From contig JAFXWC010000045.1 of assembly GCA_017534445.1 (NCBI GenBank), positions 1 to 37,007 of the forward strand: 37,007 nucleotides of DNA, in the 5' to 3' direction. Shown piece by piece: positions 31,832 through 37,007 of this stretch; within the stretch, counting starts at the first letter, position 1; each line of letters starts with the position of its first letter. Below the pieces are notes generated by a model. The model ran no database searches and was not told the origin of the DNA. It was given only the letters and a program-made list of their open reading frames with translations. A program made the translations under genes and the position numbers. This DNA comes from Treponema sp. GTDB taxonomy: Bacteria > Spirochaetota > Spirochaetia > Treponematales > Treponemataceae.

Positions 31832-33649
31832 TTACATTTTCTCCAGGAATGGTACCAGCACCAGGTTCATTGCGTTGCGCAAAACCGTAAGCGTGCAGGA
31901 GGCCAGAGTTAGCCTTGCACTTGCCAAGTCCTTGTTTTCCTGTGCAATGGAAAGAATGGGGCAGTCCCTGTAGAAGGCACTAAAGGATTTGCAAACTTCG
32001 TAAAGATAGGAAGCCATCTGGCTTGGATCCAAATCAGTAGCGGCCTTTTCCACAACCTGGGGAAAGCGTCCAAGACTTTTTACAAGTGCCCATTCGCTTT
32101 CGTGAGACAAAAGTGCAAGCGCCTGTGGATTTTCATCGCAAGAAAGCCCCTGTTCCTGGGCCTTGCGCAAAATAGAAGCAATTCTTGCACCCATGTACTG
32201 AAGGTAAGGGCCTGTGTTTCCGTTAAAGGAAAGGCTTTCCTCCGGGTTAAAGAGCATGTCTTTTACAGGGCTTACCTGAAGGAGGTAGTAATGAAGGGCT
32301 GCAAGTGCAACCTTTTCTGCAACGTCATCTGCATCGCCAACTTCTTCGTCCCTGCCCTTATCCTGGATTGCCTTTAGGGCATCTGCATGCAGGCTGTCTA
32401 TAAGGTCGTCCGCATCAACAACGGTACCCTCGCGGCTCTTCATCCTACCGGACGGAAGGTTTACAAGACCGTAGCTTAGGTGGTAAAGGTTTGAAGCCCA
32501 GTCGTAGCCAAGCTGCTTTAATATATGGAAGAGAATCTTAAAGTGGTAGATCTGCTCGCTTGCAACAACGTAGACCATCTGGTTAAAGTCCCAGTCGTTG
32601 TGGCGGGAGATTGCTGTTCCTATGTCCTGGGTAATGTAGACAGAAGTTCCGTCCTTGCGCAAAAGAACCTTGGAGTGGTCTTCTCCGTCCTTGCCCTTGC
32701 CTGTTACGTTTGTTACGTCAACGCGTACAGAGCCGTCATCCGCCTTAAAGAAGATGCCTTTTTCCAAGCCCCTCCTTATTTCTTCCTTGCCCTTAAGGTA
32801 GGTGTCGCTTTCAAAGTAGAGCTTTTCAAAACCAACGCCCGTCCTGTCGTAGGTCTGCTGAACTCCGGAAAGGGTCCAGCCGTTCATCTTCTGCCAAAGG
32901 TCACGGACTTCCTTGTCTCCGTTTTCCCATTTGATGAGCATGTCTTCTGCCTGCTGCAAGGCTTCGGGGTGCTCCTTTGAGTATTTGTCAAATTCTACGT
33001 AGCACTGGCCTACAAAGTGGTCGCCCTTTATGCCAAGTGATTCCGGGGTGTCGCCTTTTGCCTCGTGGAAGAGCTTGTAGGCTATCATGGACTTGCAGAT
33101 GTGTACTCCGCGGTTGTTGATGATGTTTACGCGGTAAACTTGGGCACCAGCCTTCTTTAGTATGCGGCTTACGCTTTCGCCAAGGGCATCGTTCCTCATG
33201 TGGCCCAAGTGGAGGGGCTTGTTTGTGTTGGGGCTAGAATATTCAACCATTACGCGGCGGCCTTCAAAGGGCTTCTTTCCGTCTTCTGCAAAGGAGCCGT
33301 ATTCATCGCCTTCCTTAAGGATTTTTTGCAGGATTCCTCCGGCAGCATTTTCTTTGTTGAGCTTTATGTTTACGTAGGGGCCTACAGCTGCGACAGTACC
33401 AAGTTCCTTTACACCGCTACCGGCATTGACGATTTTTGCAACTTCTGCGGCTATTGCCGGGGGAGCCATTCTAAAGGCCTTTGCAAAGGGAAAAAGGGGT
33501 ACGCCCAAATCGCCCATTTCCGGCTTGGGAGGATTTTCTACGCGGACCAAGGAAGAAGCGTCCAAATCGCCCTCTATTGATTTTTCTGCCTTAAACTGTT
33601 CGATTGCTGCCTGCACAAGGGCACGGAATGATTCTTTCTGGTCAGCCAT
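31832..33649 (-). CDS. argS: Arginyl-tRNA synthetase
   Basis: 605 residues. ArgS charges tRNA-Arg. The N-terminal ArgRS additive domain (about 1-120, with GDLGVPLFPFAKAFRMAP) is followed by the class I catalytic core with the HIGH signature in SSPNTNKPLHLGHMRND and VNIINNRGVHI. The KMSKS-like loop appears as SGRMKSREGTVV. The DALR anticodon-binding domain ends the protein (LYEVCKSFSAFYRDCPI, LTVLRNAMNLVLVPFLEKM). I chose ATG 33649 (MADQKESFRALV), which has GGAGAAAAA upstream, over the in-frame ATG at 33715. It stands alone with its own promoter. Confidence 0.97.
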   Translation of the reverse strand: MADQKESFRALVQAAIEQFKAEKSIEGDLDASSLVRVENPPKPEMGDLGVPLFPFAKAFRMAPPAIAAEVAKIVNAGSGVKELGTVAAVGPYVNIKLNKENAAGGILQKILKEGDEYGSFAEDGKKPFEGRRVMVEYSSPNTNKPLHLGHMRNDALGESVSRILKKAGAQVYRVNIINNRGVHICKSMIAYKLFHEAKGDTPESLGIKGDHFVGQCYVEFDKYSKEHPEALQQAEDMLIKWENGDKEVRDLWQKMNGWTLSGVQQTYDRTGVGFEKLYFESDTYLKGKEEIRRGLEKGIFFKADDGSVRVDVTNVTGKGKDGEDHSKVLLRKDGTSVYITQDIGTAISRHNDWDFNQMVYVVASEQIYHFKILFHILKQLGYDWASNLYHLSYGLVNLPSGRMKSREGTVVDADDLIDSLHADALKAIQDKGRDEEVGDADDVAEKVALAALHYYLLQVSPVKDMLFNPEESLSFNGNTGPYLQYMGARIASILRKAQEQGLSCDENPQALALLSHESEWALVKSLGRFPQVVEKAATDLDPSQMASYLYEVCKSFSAFYRDCPILSIAQENKDLASARLTLASCTLTVLRNAMNLVLVPFLEKM

Positions 33650-33697
33650 AATTTTTCTCCTGTTTCTTAGTCGGGTGTTATGTTTGGTTGGAAAAAG

Positions 33698-33706
33698 AGT
33701 ATAGCA
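33698..33706 (-). promoter_or_regulatory. Extended -10 promoter for argS
   Basis: TGC-TATACT on the minus strand (33706-33698). The string TTTTGCTATACT is shared with the mazG promoter. No convincing -35 box is seen, as expected for an extended -10. Confidence 0.6.
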
Positions 33707-33966
33707 AAATTGCAAAAAAAATGGTAGAGGGGGGTAAATTTTGTAGAAGGTAAGTGCAAATATAAATGAAACTTGGCAAGCATTAATCTAAATGCGCAAG
33801 CACATTGCTTTGCTACATGGCTTCCCTGTTTGGCGCACTTACATTCTGCAAGTTTTGTAATAAAGAAAAGAATGATGTAGGATGCTTTTACATAACGATT
33901 ATATGCCAATATTGAGAATTTCGATTAACACTTATTAATGACAGAGGAGGTTACTGAGCGGTACCG
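33707..33966. other. Gene-free stretch between argS promoter and the FGE-type gene
   Basis: I find no conserved open frame or RNA gene here. It is AT-rich and includes a GGTACC site region near 33960. The only structured element is the hairpin at 33967-33988. Confidence 0.4.
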
Positions 33967-33988
33967 AACTTCCGCGAATGCGGAAGTT
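33967..33988 (-). other. Nine-pair hairpin/cruciform just downstream of the variable-region candidate
   Basis: AACTTCCGC (33988-33980 on the minus strand), loop ATTC, GCGGAAGTT (33975-33967). It is a perfect nine-pair stem with a four-base loop, about 32 bases after the stop codon of the FGE-fold gene. It has no T-run, so it is not a standard terminator. Several diversity-generating retroelements have a similar small cruciform a short distance after their variable region. Confidence 0.7.
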
Positions 33989-34019
33989 TACAATAATTTC
34001 CTTGCAGGTCCAGCCGACT

Positions 34020-34988
34020 TTAGTTGGCTGTGCGAACCACGCGGAAGCCAACACTGTCTTCACGGCTACCCGGGTCGCGGCTGCGCCGGTACGCAACAAA
34101 ACAGTAGTCAGCGTCACCTCTCCAGCTGCCACCACGGCGCACGCGGCCTGAACCGGACGAGCAACCGGTAGAAGGTGTGTCCGTAGTTATTGTATCATAC
34201 CAATCCCAACACAATTCCCATACGTTCCCGCTCATGTCGTATAATCCAAGTGAGTTGGGCAACTTTTTCCCTACCTCATGGGTTTTGTCTCCACTGTTTG
34301 CAGAATACCAGGCATAGCTTCCAAGGATTGCACCGTCATCTGTCCCTGCAAAGTCGTAGGGATCAGCTGCAGAGCACCCGGATGCACCGCCACGAGCTGC
34401 AAATTCCCATTCTGCCTCTGTTGGAAGCCGGTATCCGTTGGCACTAAAGTTGCATGTTATCTCCCCGCTTATGCTGCCGTCTGCATGAGGGGTGTAGCCC
34501 CACTGGCTTGTGTCATCCTTTCCGTTCACCTTGTAGCAGGGGGTCAGGTTTTCGTTTTTGCTCCTCATATTGCAGTACATGATTGCATCATACCAGCTTA
34601 CATTTTCGACAGGTCTGTTTGTCTGTGTCTCTCCGCTTGCTGGGCTTGACGAGAAAGAACTCGGGTTGCTTCCGCTTCCCATAACATCCTCGTACTCTGC
34701 CTGCGTCACCTCATGTTCGCAGATGTAGAATGACGAAAGAGTTACCGTGCGATTGGCTACAAATACCCCCTTGTAAATGTCAGAAGTCATTTCTGACCAG
34801 GTAAACTGGTTGCCACCTGTTACGATTCCGTCCGACACCAGAACCAATCCGGCTGATGCAGTCTCGTTTTCCGCCACCGGGGCTTCATAGTCATCGCTTC
34901 CTCCTCCACCGCCACCTCCGCAGCTTGTGGCAAGCAGGGCAAGACCCAGTCCAAAAATCGCCGTAAGGGCAAACAAAACTTTTTTCAT
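34020..34988 (-). CDS. FGE/SUMF1-fold (C-type-lectin-like) lipoprotein, candidate DGR variable protein
   Basis: 322 residues. The lipoprotein signal ends in LLATSC, followed by a seven-Gly run and an acidic linker. From about residue 50 comes the formylglycine-generating-enzyme-type fold: FYICEHEVTQAEYEDVMG, NRPVENVSWYDAIMYCN, YRLPTEAEWEFAARGG, GLYDMSGNVWELCWDW and the terminal VGFRVVRTAN. True FGE activity is unlikely; in treponemes this fold serves as a surface display scaffold. The last 40 residues show clustered codons matching AAC templates changed at their first two bases (see findings). I chose ATG 34988, which has GGAGG upstream. It is a single gene on the minus strand. Function is inferred to be surface binding or recognition. 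Confidence 0.88.
   Translation of the reverse strand: MKKVLFALTAIFGLGLALLATSCGGGGGGGSDDYEAPVAENETASAGLVLVSDGIVTGGNQFTWSEMTSDIYKGVFVANRTVTLSSFYICEHEVTQAEYEDVMGSGSNPSSFSSSPASGETQTNRPVENVSWYDAIMYCNMRSKNENLTPCYKVNGKDDTSQWGYTPHADGSISGEITCNFSANGYRLPTEAEWEFAARGGASGCSAADPYDFAGTDDGAILGSYAWYSANSGDKTHEVGKKLPNSLGLYDMSGNVWELCWDWYDTITTDTPSTGCSSGSGRVRRGGSWRGDADYCFVAYRRSRDPGSREDSVGFRVVRTAN
34040..34125 (-). other. Candidate diversity-generating-retroelement variable region
   Basis: This covers about residues 289-315 of the FGE-fold lipoprotein, between RGGSW and GFRVV. Proposed variable codons are AGA GGT GAC, GAC TAC, TTT, TAC, CGC AGC CGC GAC, AGC and GAA GAC AGT. Ten of fifteen end in C and three in T. 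Thus nearly all are reachable from AAC/AAT by changing only adenines. The intervening fixed codons (Ala, Cys, Val, Arg, Pro, Gly) match the DGR scaffold spacing. No reverse transcriptase or template repeat is in the window. Confidence 0.6.
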
Positions 34989-35021
34989 ATAATCCTCCAT
35001 TTTTATTGGTTAAACATTTAT

Positions 35022-35117
35022 AGATGCTGAATCACACGACCGTAGCAAGTGCGTATGGTCGTGGCGTAGCGTTCAGTATGACAGCCTTACCGTCACCCTG
35101 AACTTGATTCAGCATCT
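35022..35117. repeat. REP-like inverted repeat
   Basis: AGATGCTGAATCA (35022-35034) is the exact reverse complement of TGATTCAGCATCT (35105-35117). The 70 bases between contain GTCACCCTGAACTTGATTCAGC and a smaller ACGACC/GGTCGT pair. This resembles the dispersed extragenic palindromes common in many bacteria. It lies just upstream of the FGE-type gene. Confidence 0.6.
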
Positions 35118-35207
35118 GTGTAAGCTAAAATGTCAGCTTTTACACGGCCCTTCGAGAGCCCGCTCGAAGCTGCGCTGCGAGTTCCAGGGACCGTGGTTTT
35201 ATTTTCT

Positions 35208-35254
35208 TTAAAAACAAAAAGCCCGGACTCTTACGCAAGGTAAAAATTCCGGGT
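35208..35254 (-). terminator. Intrinsic terminator without an obvious gene
   Basis: On the minus strand CCCGGA...TCCGGG encloses about 20 bases and is followed by CTTTTTGTTTTT. No gene on the minus strand ends here. A promoter-like TTGACA-17-CAAAAT lies upstream at 35326-35298, so a transcript of about 80 bases is conceivable. Confidence 0.55.
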
Positions 35255-35326
35255 ATGTTTAAAATTTATATAGAGAAAATTTATGCGCGAATTGCGAATT
35301 TTGCACCGCAGGGCAATTCTTGTCAA
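35255..35326 (-). ncRNA. Possible short transcript or leader upstream of the orphan terminator
   Basis: TTGACA (35326-35321), 17 bases, and CAAAAT (35303-35298) precede the terminator at 35254-35208. The -10 is weak. A 32-codon frame starting at an ATG near 35355 with AGAGAG upstream runs through this segment and is an alternative reading. Neither is recognised. Confidence 0.2.
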
Positions 35327-35429
35327 GAGGCAGCTTTCTGTAAAAACTTTTTTCCATAATTCTCTCTGATATATCAAATTATAAGCCAAGAAAGAAAATG
35401 CGTCAAGTTTTATAGAGAAACACAAAAAA

Positions 35430-35616
35430 ACTTTGATTCGGGATGACGGAGTGCGGGGAATTTTTCTTGCCAAGCAGCCTACGCTCGATTGGAAGGGCCG
35501 CGAAGCGGTTGCCGCAGGCAATGGAGCCGAAAGGCGGAACCCTGGAAAGCGGGATAAAATGCCCTCCTTGGCATTTTATCCCGTGAGTTTTCTGGCGAAA
35601 ACTTGCCAGTTTTTTC
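35430..35616 (+). repeat. Structured intergenic block with perfect 14-pair hairpin and T-run hairpin
   Basis: CGGGATAAAATGCC (35550-35563), loop CTCCTT, GGCATTTTATCCCG (35570-35583) is a perfect 14-pair stem. It is followed by CTGGC-GAAAACTT-GCCAG (35592-35609) with TTTTTT, which looks like a plus-strand terminator though no plus-strand gene precedes it. The block upstream (35430-35549) is GC-rich and has no recognisable protein. It could be a dispersed repeat or a small RNA locus. Confidence 0.5.
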
Positions 35617-35771
35617 TGCAAACTTTTGACGCGCCGTCCGTGGCGCTATCGGTGTGCGATTAGGGGAAAATGCAAAGGAGTCTGGCCGGTCACGGAGTGC
35701 CGGACACAGTTTTACCGGGCATGCCGTCCAGATAAAAAAAAGAATTACCGTTCAAAAAGGAGATATTTTTA

Positions 35772-35800
35772 TTGAAAGTTAGAGTTTTTTGATTTATACT
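35772..35800 (+). promoter_or_regulatory. Promoter of the diguanylate cyclase gene
   Basis: TTGAAA (35772-35777), 17 bases, and TATACT (35795-35800). It gives a leader of about 25 bases with GAGGAG before the GTG start. Confidence 0.75.
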
Positions 35801-35829
35801 AAAAAAAGGTGAATTGAGGAGCCTTTTTC

Positions 35830-36879
35830 GTGAAAAAATACACGGCCTATGAATTCAAGCAAATTTCACTTGTGATAAACACGGGAATGACGGTTATTCA
35901 TTCGTTTCTCGCTATTTTTTTCTATTATTTTAACATCCGCTTTATGTTCCTCTTTAACGTGGGAAGCGTCATCACCTACCTGCTTGTCTTTATCGCCATA
36001 AAAAAGCAGGCTGTCCGCACCTACATTACGGTTTCTTTTACGGAGGTAATAGCCCATATGACGGCGGCGGTTATTTGCTGCGGCTGGAACACGGGCTTTT
36101 CCTACTACTGCTTTGGAATTATTGCCGTCCTTTATTTTTTGAAGTATCTCTACGCATCCAAGTCCGGCTTTAAGTACGTTGCTGAAAACGTGAGCTTTAT
36201 AGCCGCAATCCTTTTTGTGTCGCTCAGGGTTTTCACATGGTTTTTCCGCCCCATGGAGTCTATTCCCGAGCTGCCGCAGAAGATTATATACACGGCCAAC
36301 ACGGTGATCATCTTTGCCATAGTCTGGTTTTCGCTTTTCATGTACACAAAGACTTCCACAATCAACGAGAACCGCATTACCCAGATGGCGGAATTTGACG
36401 AGCTTACCCAGCTTTTTAACAGGCGCAAGATGATAGAAATCCTCATGACCATCCGTGATGAATTCAAGGGGAAAATTTTTCTTACAATGTTTGACATTGA
36501 CGACTTTAAGAAGATAAACGACACCTATGGACACGATGCGGGCGACTACGTTCTTAGCACCATTTCCGCCATGATTTCCAAGGCCTGCAAGGAAGACAAG
36601 CATGCGGTTGCCTGCAGGTGGGGCGGAGAGGAATTTCTGCTTGCCCATGAGATTTCGCAGCTTAGGAAGGACAGGGACGGGGAACTTTTGATTAGGCGTA
36701 TATGCAACATGGTTAAGCGCTATGACTTTAACTACGGTTCCGAGCATATTGTGATTACGCTTACTGCCGGTATTGCGCGGCTTACGAACGACCTTACGGT
36801 TGAGCAGGCAATCAAGAAGGCGGATGACAACCTTTACTTTGGCAAGAAGAACGGGAAGAACCAAGTGGTGTTTAAATAG
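35830..36879 (+). CDS. Membrane diguanylate cyclase (GGDEF domain)
   Basis: 349 residues, starting with GTG (ribosome site GAGGAG). About five to six membrane segments fill residues 15-172. The GGDEF domain covers about 185-349: FDELTQLFNRRKM, MFDIDDFKKINDTYGHDAGD, and the active site RWGGEEF at 263-269, ending with the NLYFGKKNGKNQVV helix. All catalytic residues are present, so it should make cyclic di-GMP. The RxxD inhibitory site expected about seven residues before RWGGEEF is replaced (Asp256 and Ala259), so product inhibition through that site is unlikely. The membrane part matches no sensor family that I recognise. It is a single gene with its own promoter. Confidence 0.93.
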   Translation: MKKYTAYEFKQISLVINTGMTVIHSFLAIFFYYFNIRFMFLFNVGSVITYLLVFIAIKKQAVRTYITVSFTEVIAHMTAAVICCGWNTGFSYYCFGIIAVLYFLKYLYASKSGFKYVAENVSFIAAILFVSLRVFTWFFRPMESIPELPQKIIYTANTVIIFAIVWFSLFMYTKTSTINENRITQMAEFDELTQLFNRRKMIEILMTIRDEFKGKIFLTMFDIDDFKKINDTYGHDAGDYVLSTISAMISKACKEDKHAVACRWGGEEFLLAHEISQLRKDRDGELLIRRICNMVKRYDFNYGSEHIVITLTAGIARLTNDLTVEQAIKKADDNLYFGKKNGKNQVVFK

Positions 36880-36911
36880 ATTTCAAGGGAGGGCCCTTGG
36901 ACCCCGGTCTT

Positions 36912-36961
36912 GGAGGGGGAAAACCAGCTCAGAGTCCGAAGCCCGCCGTTTTTCCCCCTCC
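36912..36961. repeat. Inverted repeat after the diguanylate cyclase gene
   Basis: GGAGGGGGAAAA (36912-36923) pairs with TTTTTCCCCCTCC (36949-36961) around 25 bases. Further GC-rich sequence follows. It shares a GGAGGGGGAA start with the coding repeat family but not its interior, so I do not count it as a copy. Confidence 0.55.
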
Positions 36962-36987
36962 AAACCTCCCCCTTTCCCTGGGCACGG

Positions 36988-37006
36988 CTTAGGGCTTCGC
37001 CCTAAG
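36988..37006. terminator. Hairpin at the right edge
   Basis: CTTAGGGC-TTC-GCCCTAAG is a perfect eight-pair stem with a three-base loop. The window ends right after it, so a T-run cannot be checked. Confidence 0.35.
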
Positions 37007-37007
37007 A

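Noticed and set aside
31670..31912. Plus-strand open frame of 80 codons running into argS
   Set aside because: Overlaps the 3' end of argS on the other strand and is Pro/Arg/Gly-rich from GC-rich sequence; no ribosome site.
35866..36864. Long reverse-strand open frame (332 codons) opposite the GGDEF gene
   Set aside because: The plus strand encodes a complete diguanylate cyclase with active site, promoter and ribosome site; the reverse frame shows no recognisable features.
36912..36961. Seventh copy of the coding palindromic repeat
   Set aside because: Shares only the GGAGGGGGAA start; the centre and GCAACGCCCCC end are missing.
1..37007. tRNA, rRNA, transposase, reverse transcriptase or phage genes
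   Set aside because: I looked for cloverleaf-like segments, transposase and RT motifs in the listed frames and gaps and saw none.

Overview
The window reads as spirochaete DNA, most likely a host-associated Treponema. This rests on moderate GC, many lipoproteins, a CACHE-HAMP class III cyclase next to a FecR-like protein and an outer-membrane barrel, a formylglycine-generating-enzyme (FGE)-fold lipoprotein like known Treponema variable proteins, and a membrane-anchored flavocytochrome-type fumarate reductase. Everything here is by eye; no database search was run.

Layout. (1) 1-20,400 is a glutamine island. A type III glutamine synthetase (glnN, minus, cut by the left edge) diverges from a plus-strand operon: carA, carB N-half, asnB, carB C-half, pyrG, a short GSI-type glutamine synthetase, and an ANTAR antiterminator. 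It converges on a minus-strand operon gltB-gltD-purF. Nearly every enzyme makes glutamine or spends its amide nitrogen. (2) 20,542-23,188: mazG and a covalent-FMN/FAD reductase, minus. (3) 23,332-31,419: a tightly packed minus operon (cyclase, FecR-like protein, outer-membrane barrel, lipoprotein). (4) argS, minus. (5) An FGE-fold lipoprotein whose C-terminus looks like a diversity-generating retroelement (DGR) variable region. (6) An 840-bp gene-free stretch rich in hairpins. (7) A plus-strand membrane diguanylate cyclase.

Regulation. The glnN, carA and gltB leaders share one design: TTGACA-17 bp-TATAAC/TAGTAT, then almost at once a short hairpin with a six-base loop of the form AnnGnn, whose 3' side overlaps the 5' arm of an intrinsic terminator. 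This is the signature of ANTAR-protein antitermination. The ANTAR gene is the last gene of one of the controlled operons, so an autoregulated nitrogen regulon can be read from the sequence. The ANTAR protein has a degenerate receiver and sits beside a glutamine synthetase, which suggests control by a partner or ligand rather than by phosphorylation.

Most unusual structure. A short GC-rich, doubly palindromic repeat (about 80-90 bp) is inserted in frame inside five glutamine-metabolism genes (carA, both carB halves, purF, and gltB twice). It is read through in either orientation. It resembles in concept the Rickettsia palindromic elements but I do not recognise it as a described family. A second, intergenic MITE-like repeat occurs twice in opposite orientation at the two ends of the carA-gltB segment, each time just upstream of an ANTAR-controlled promoter.
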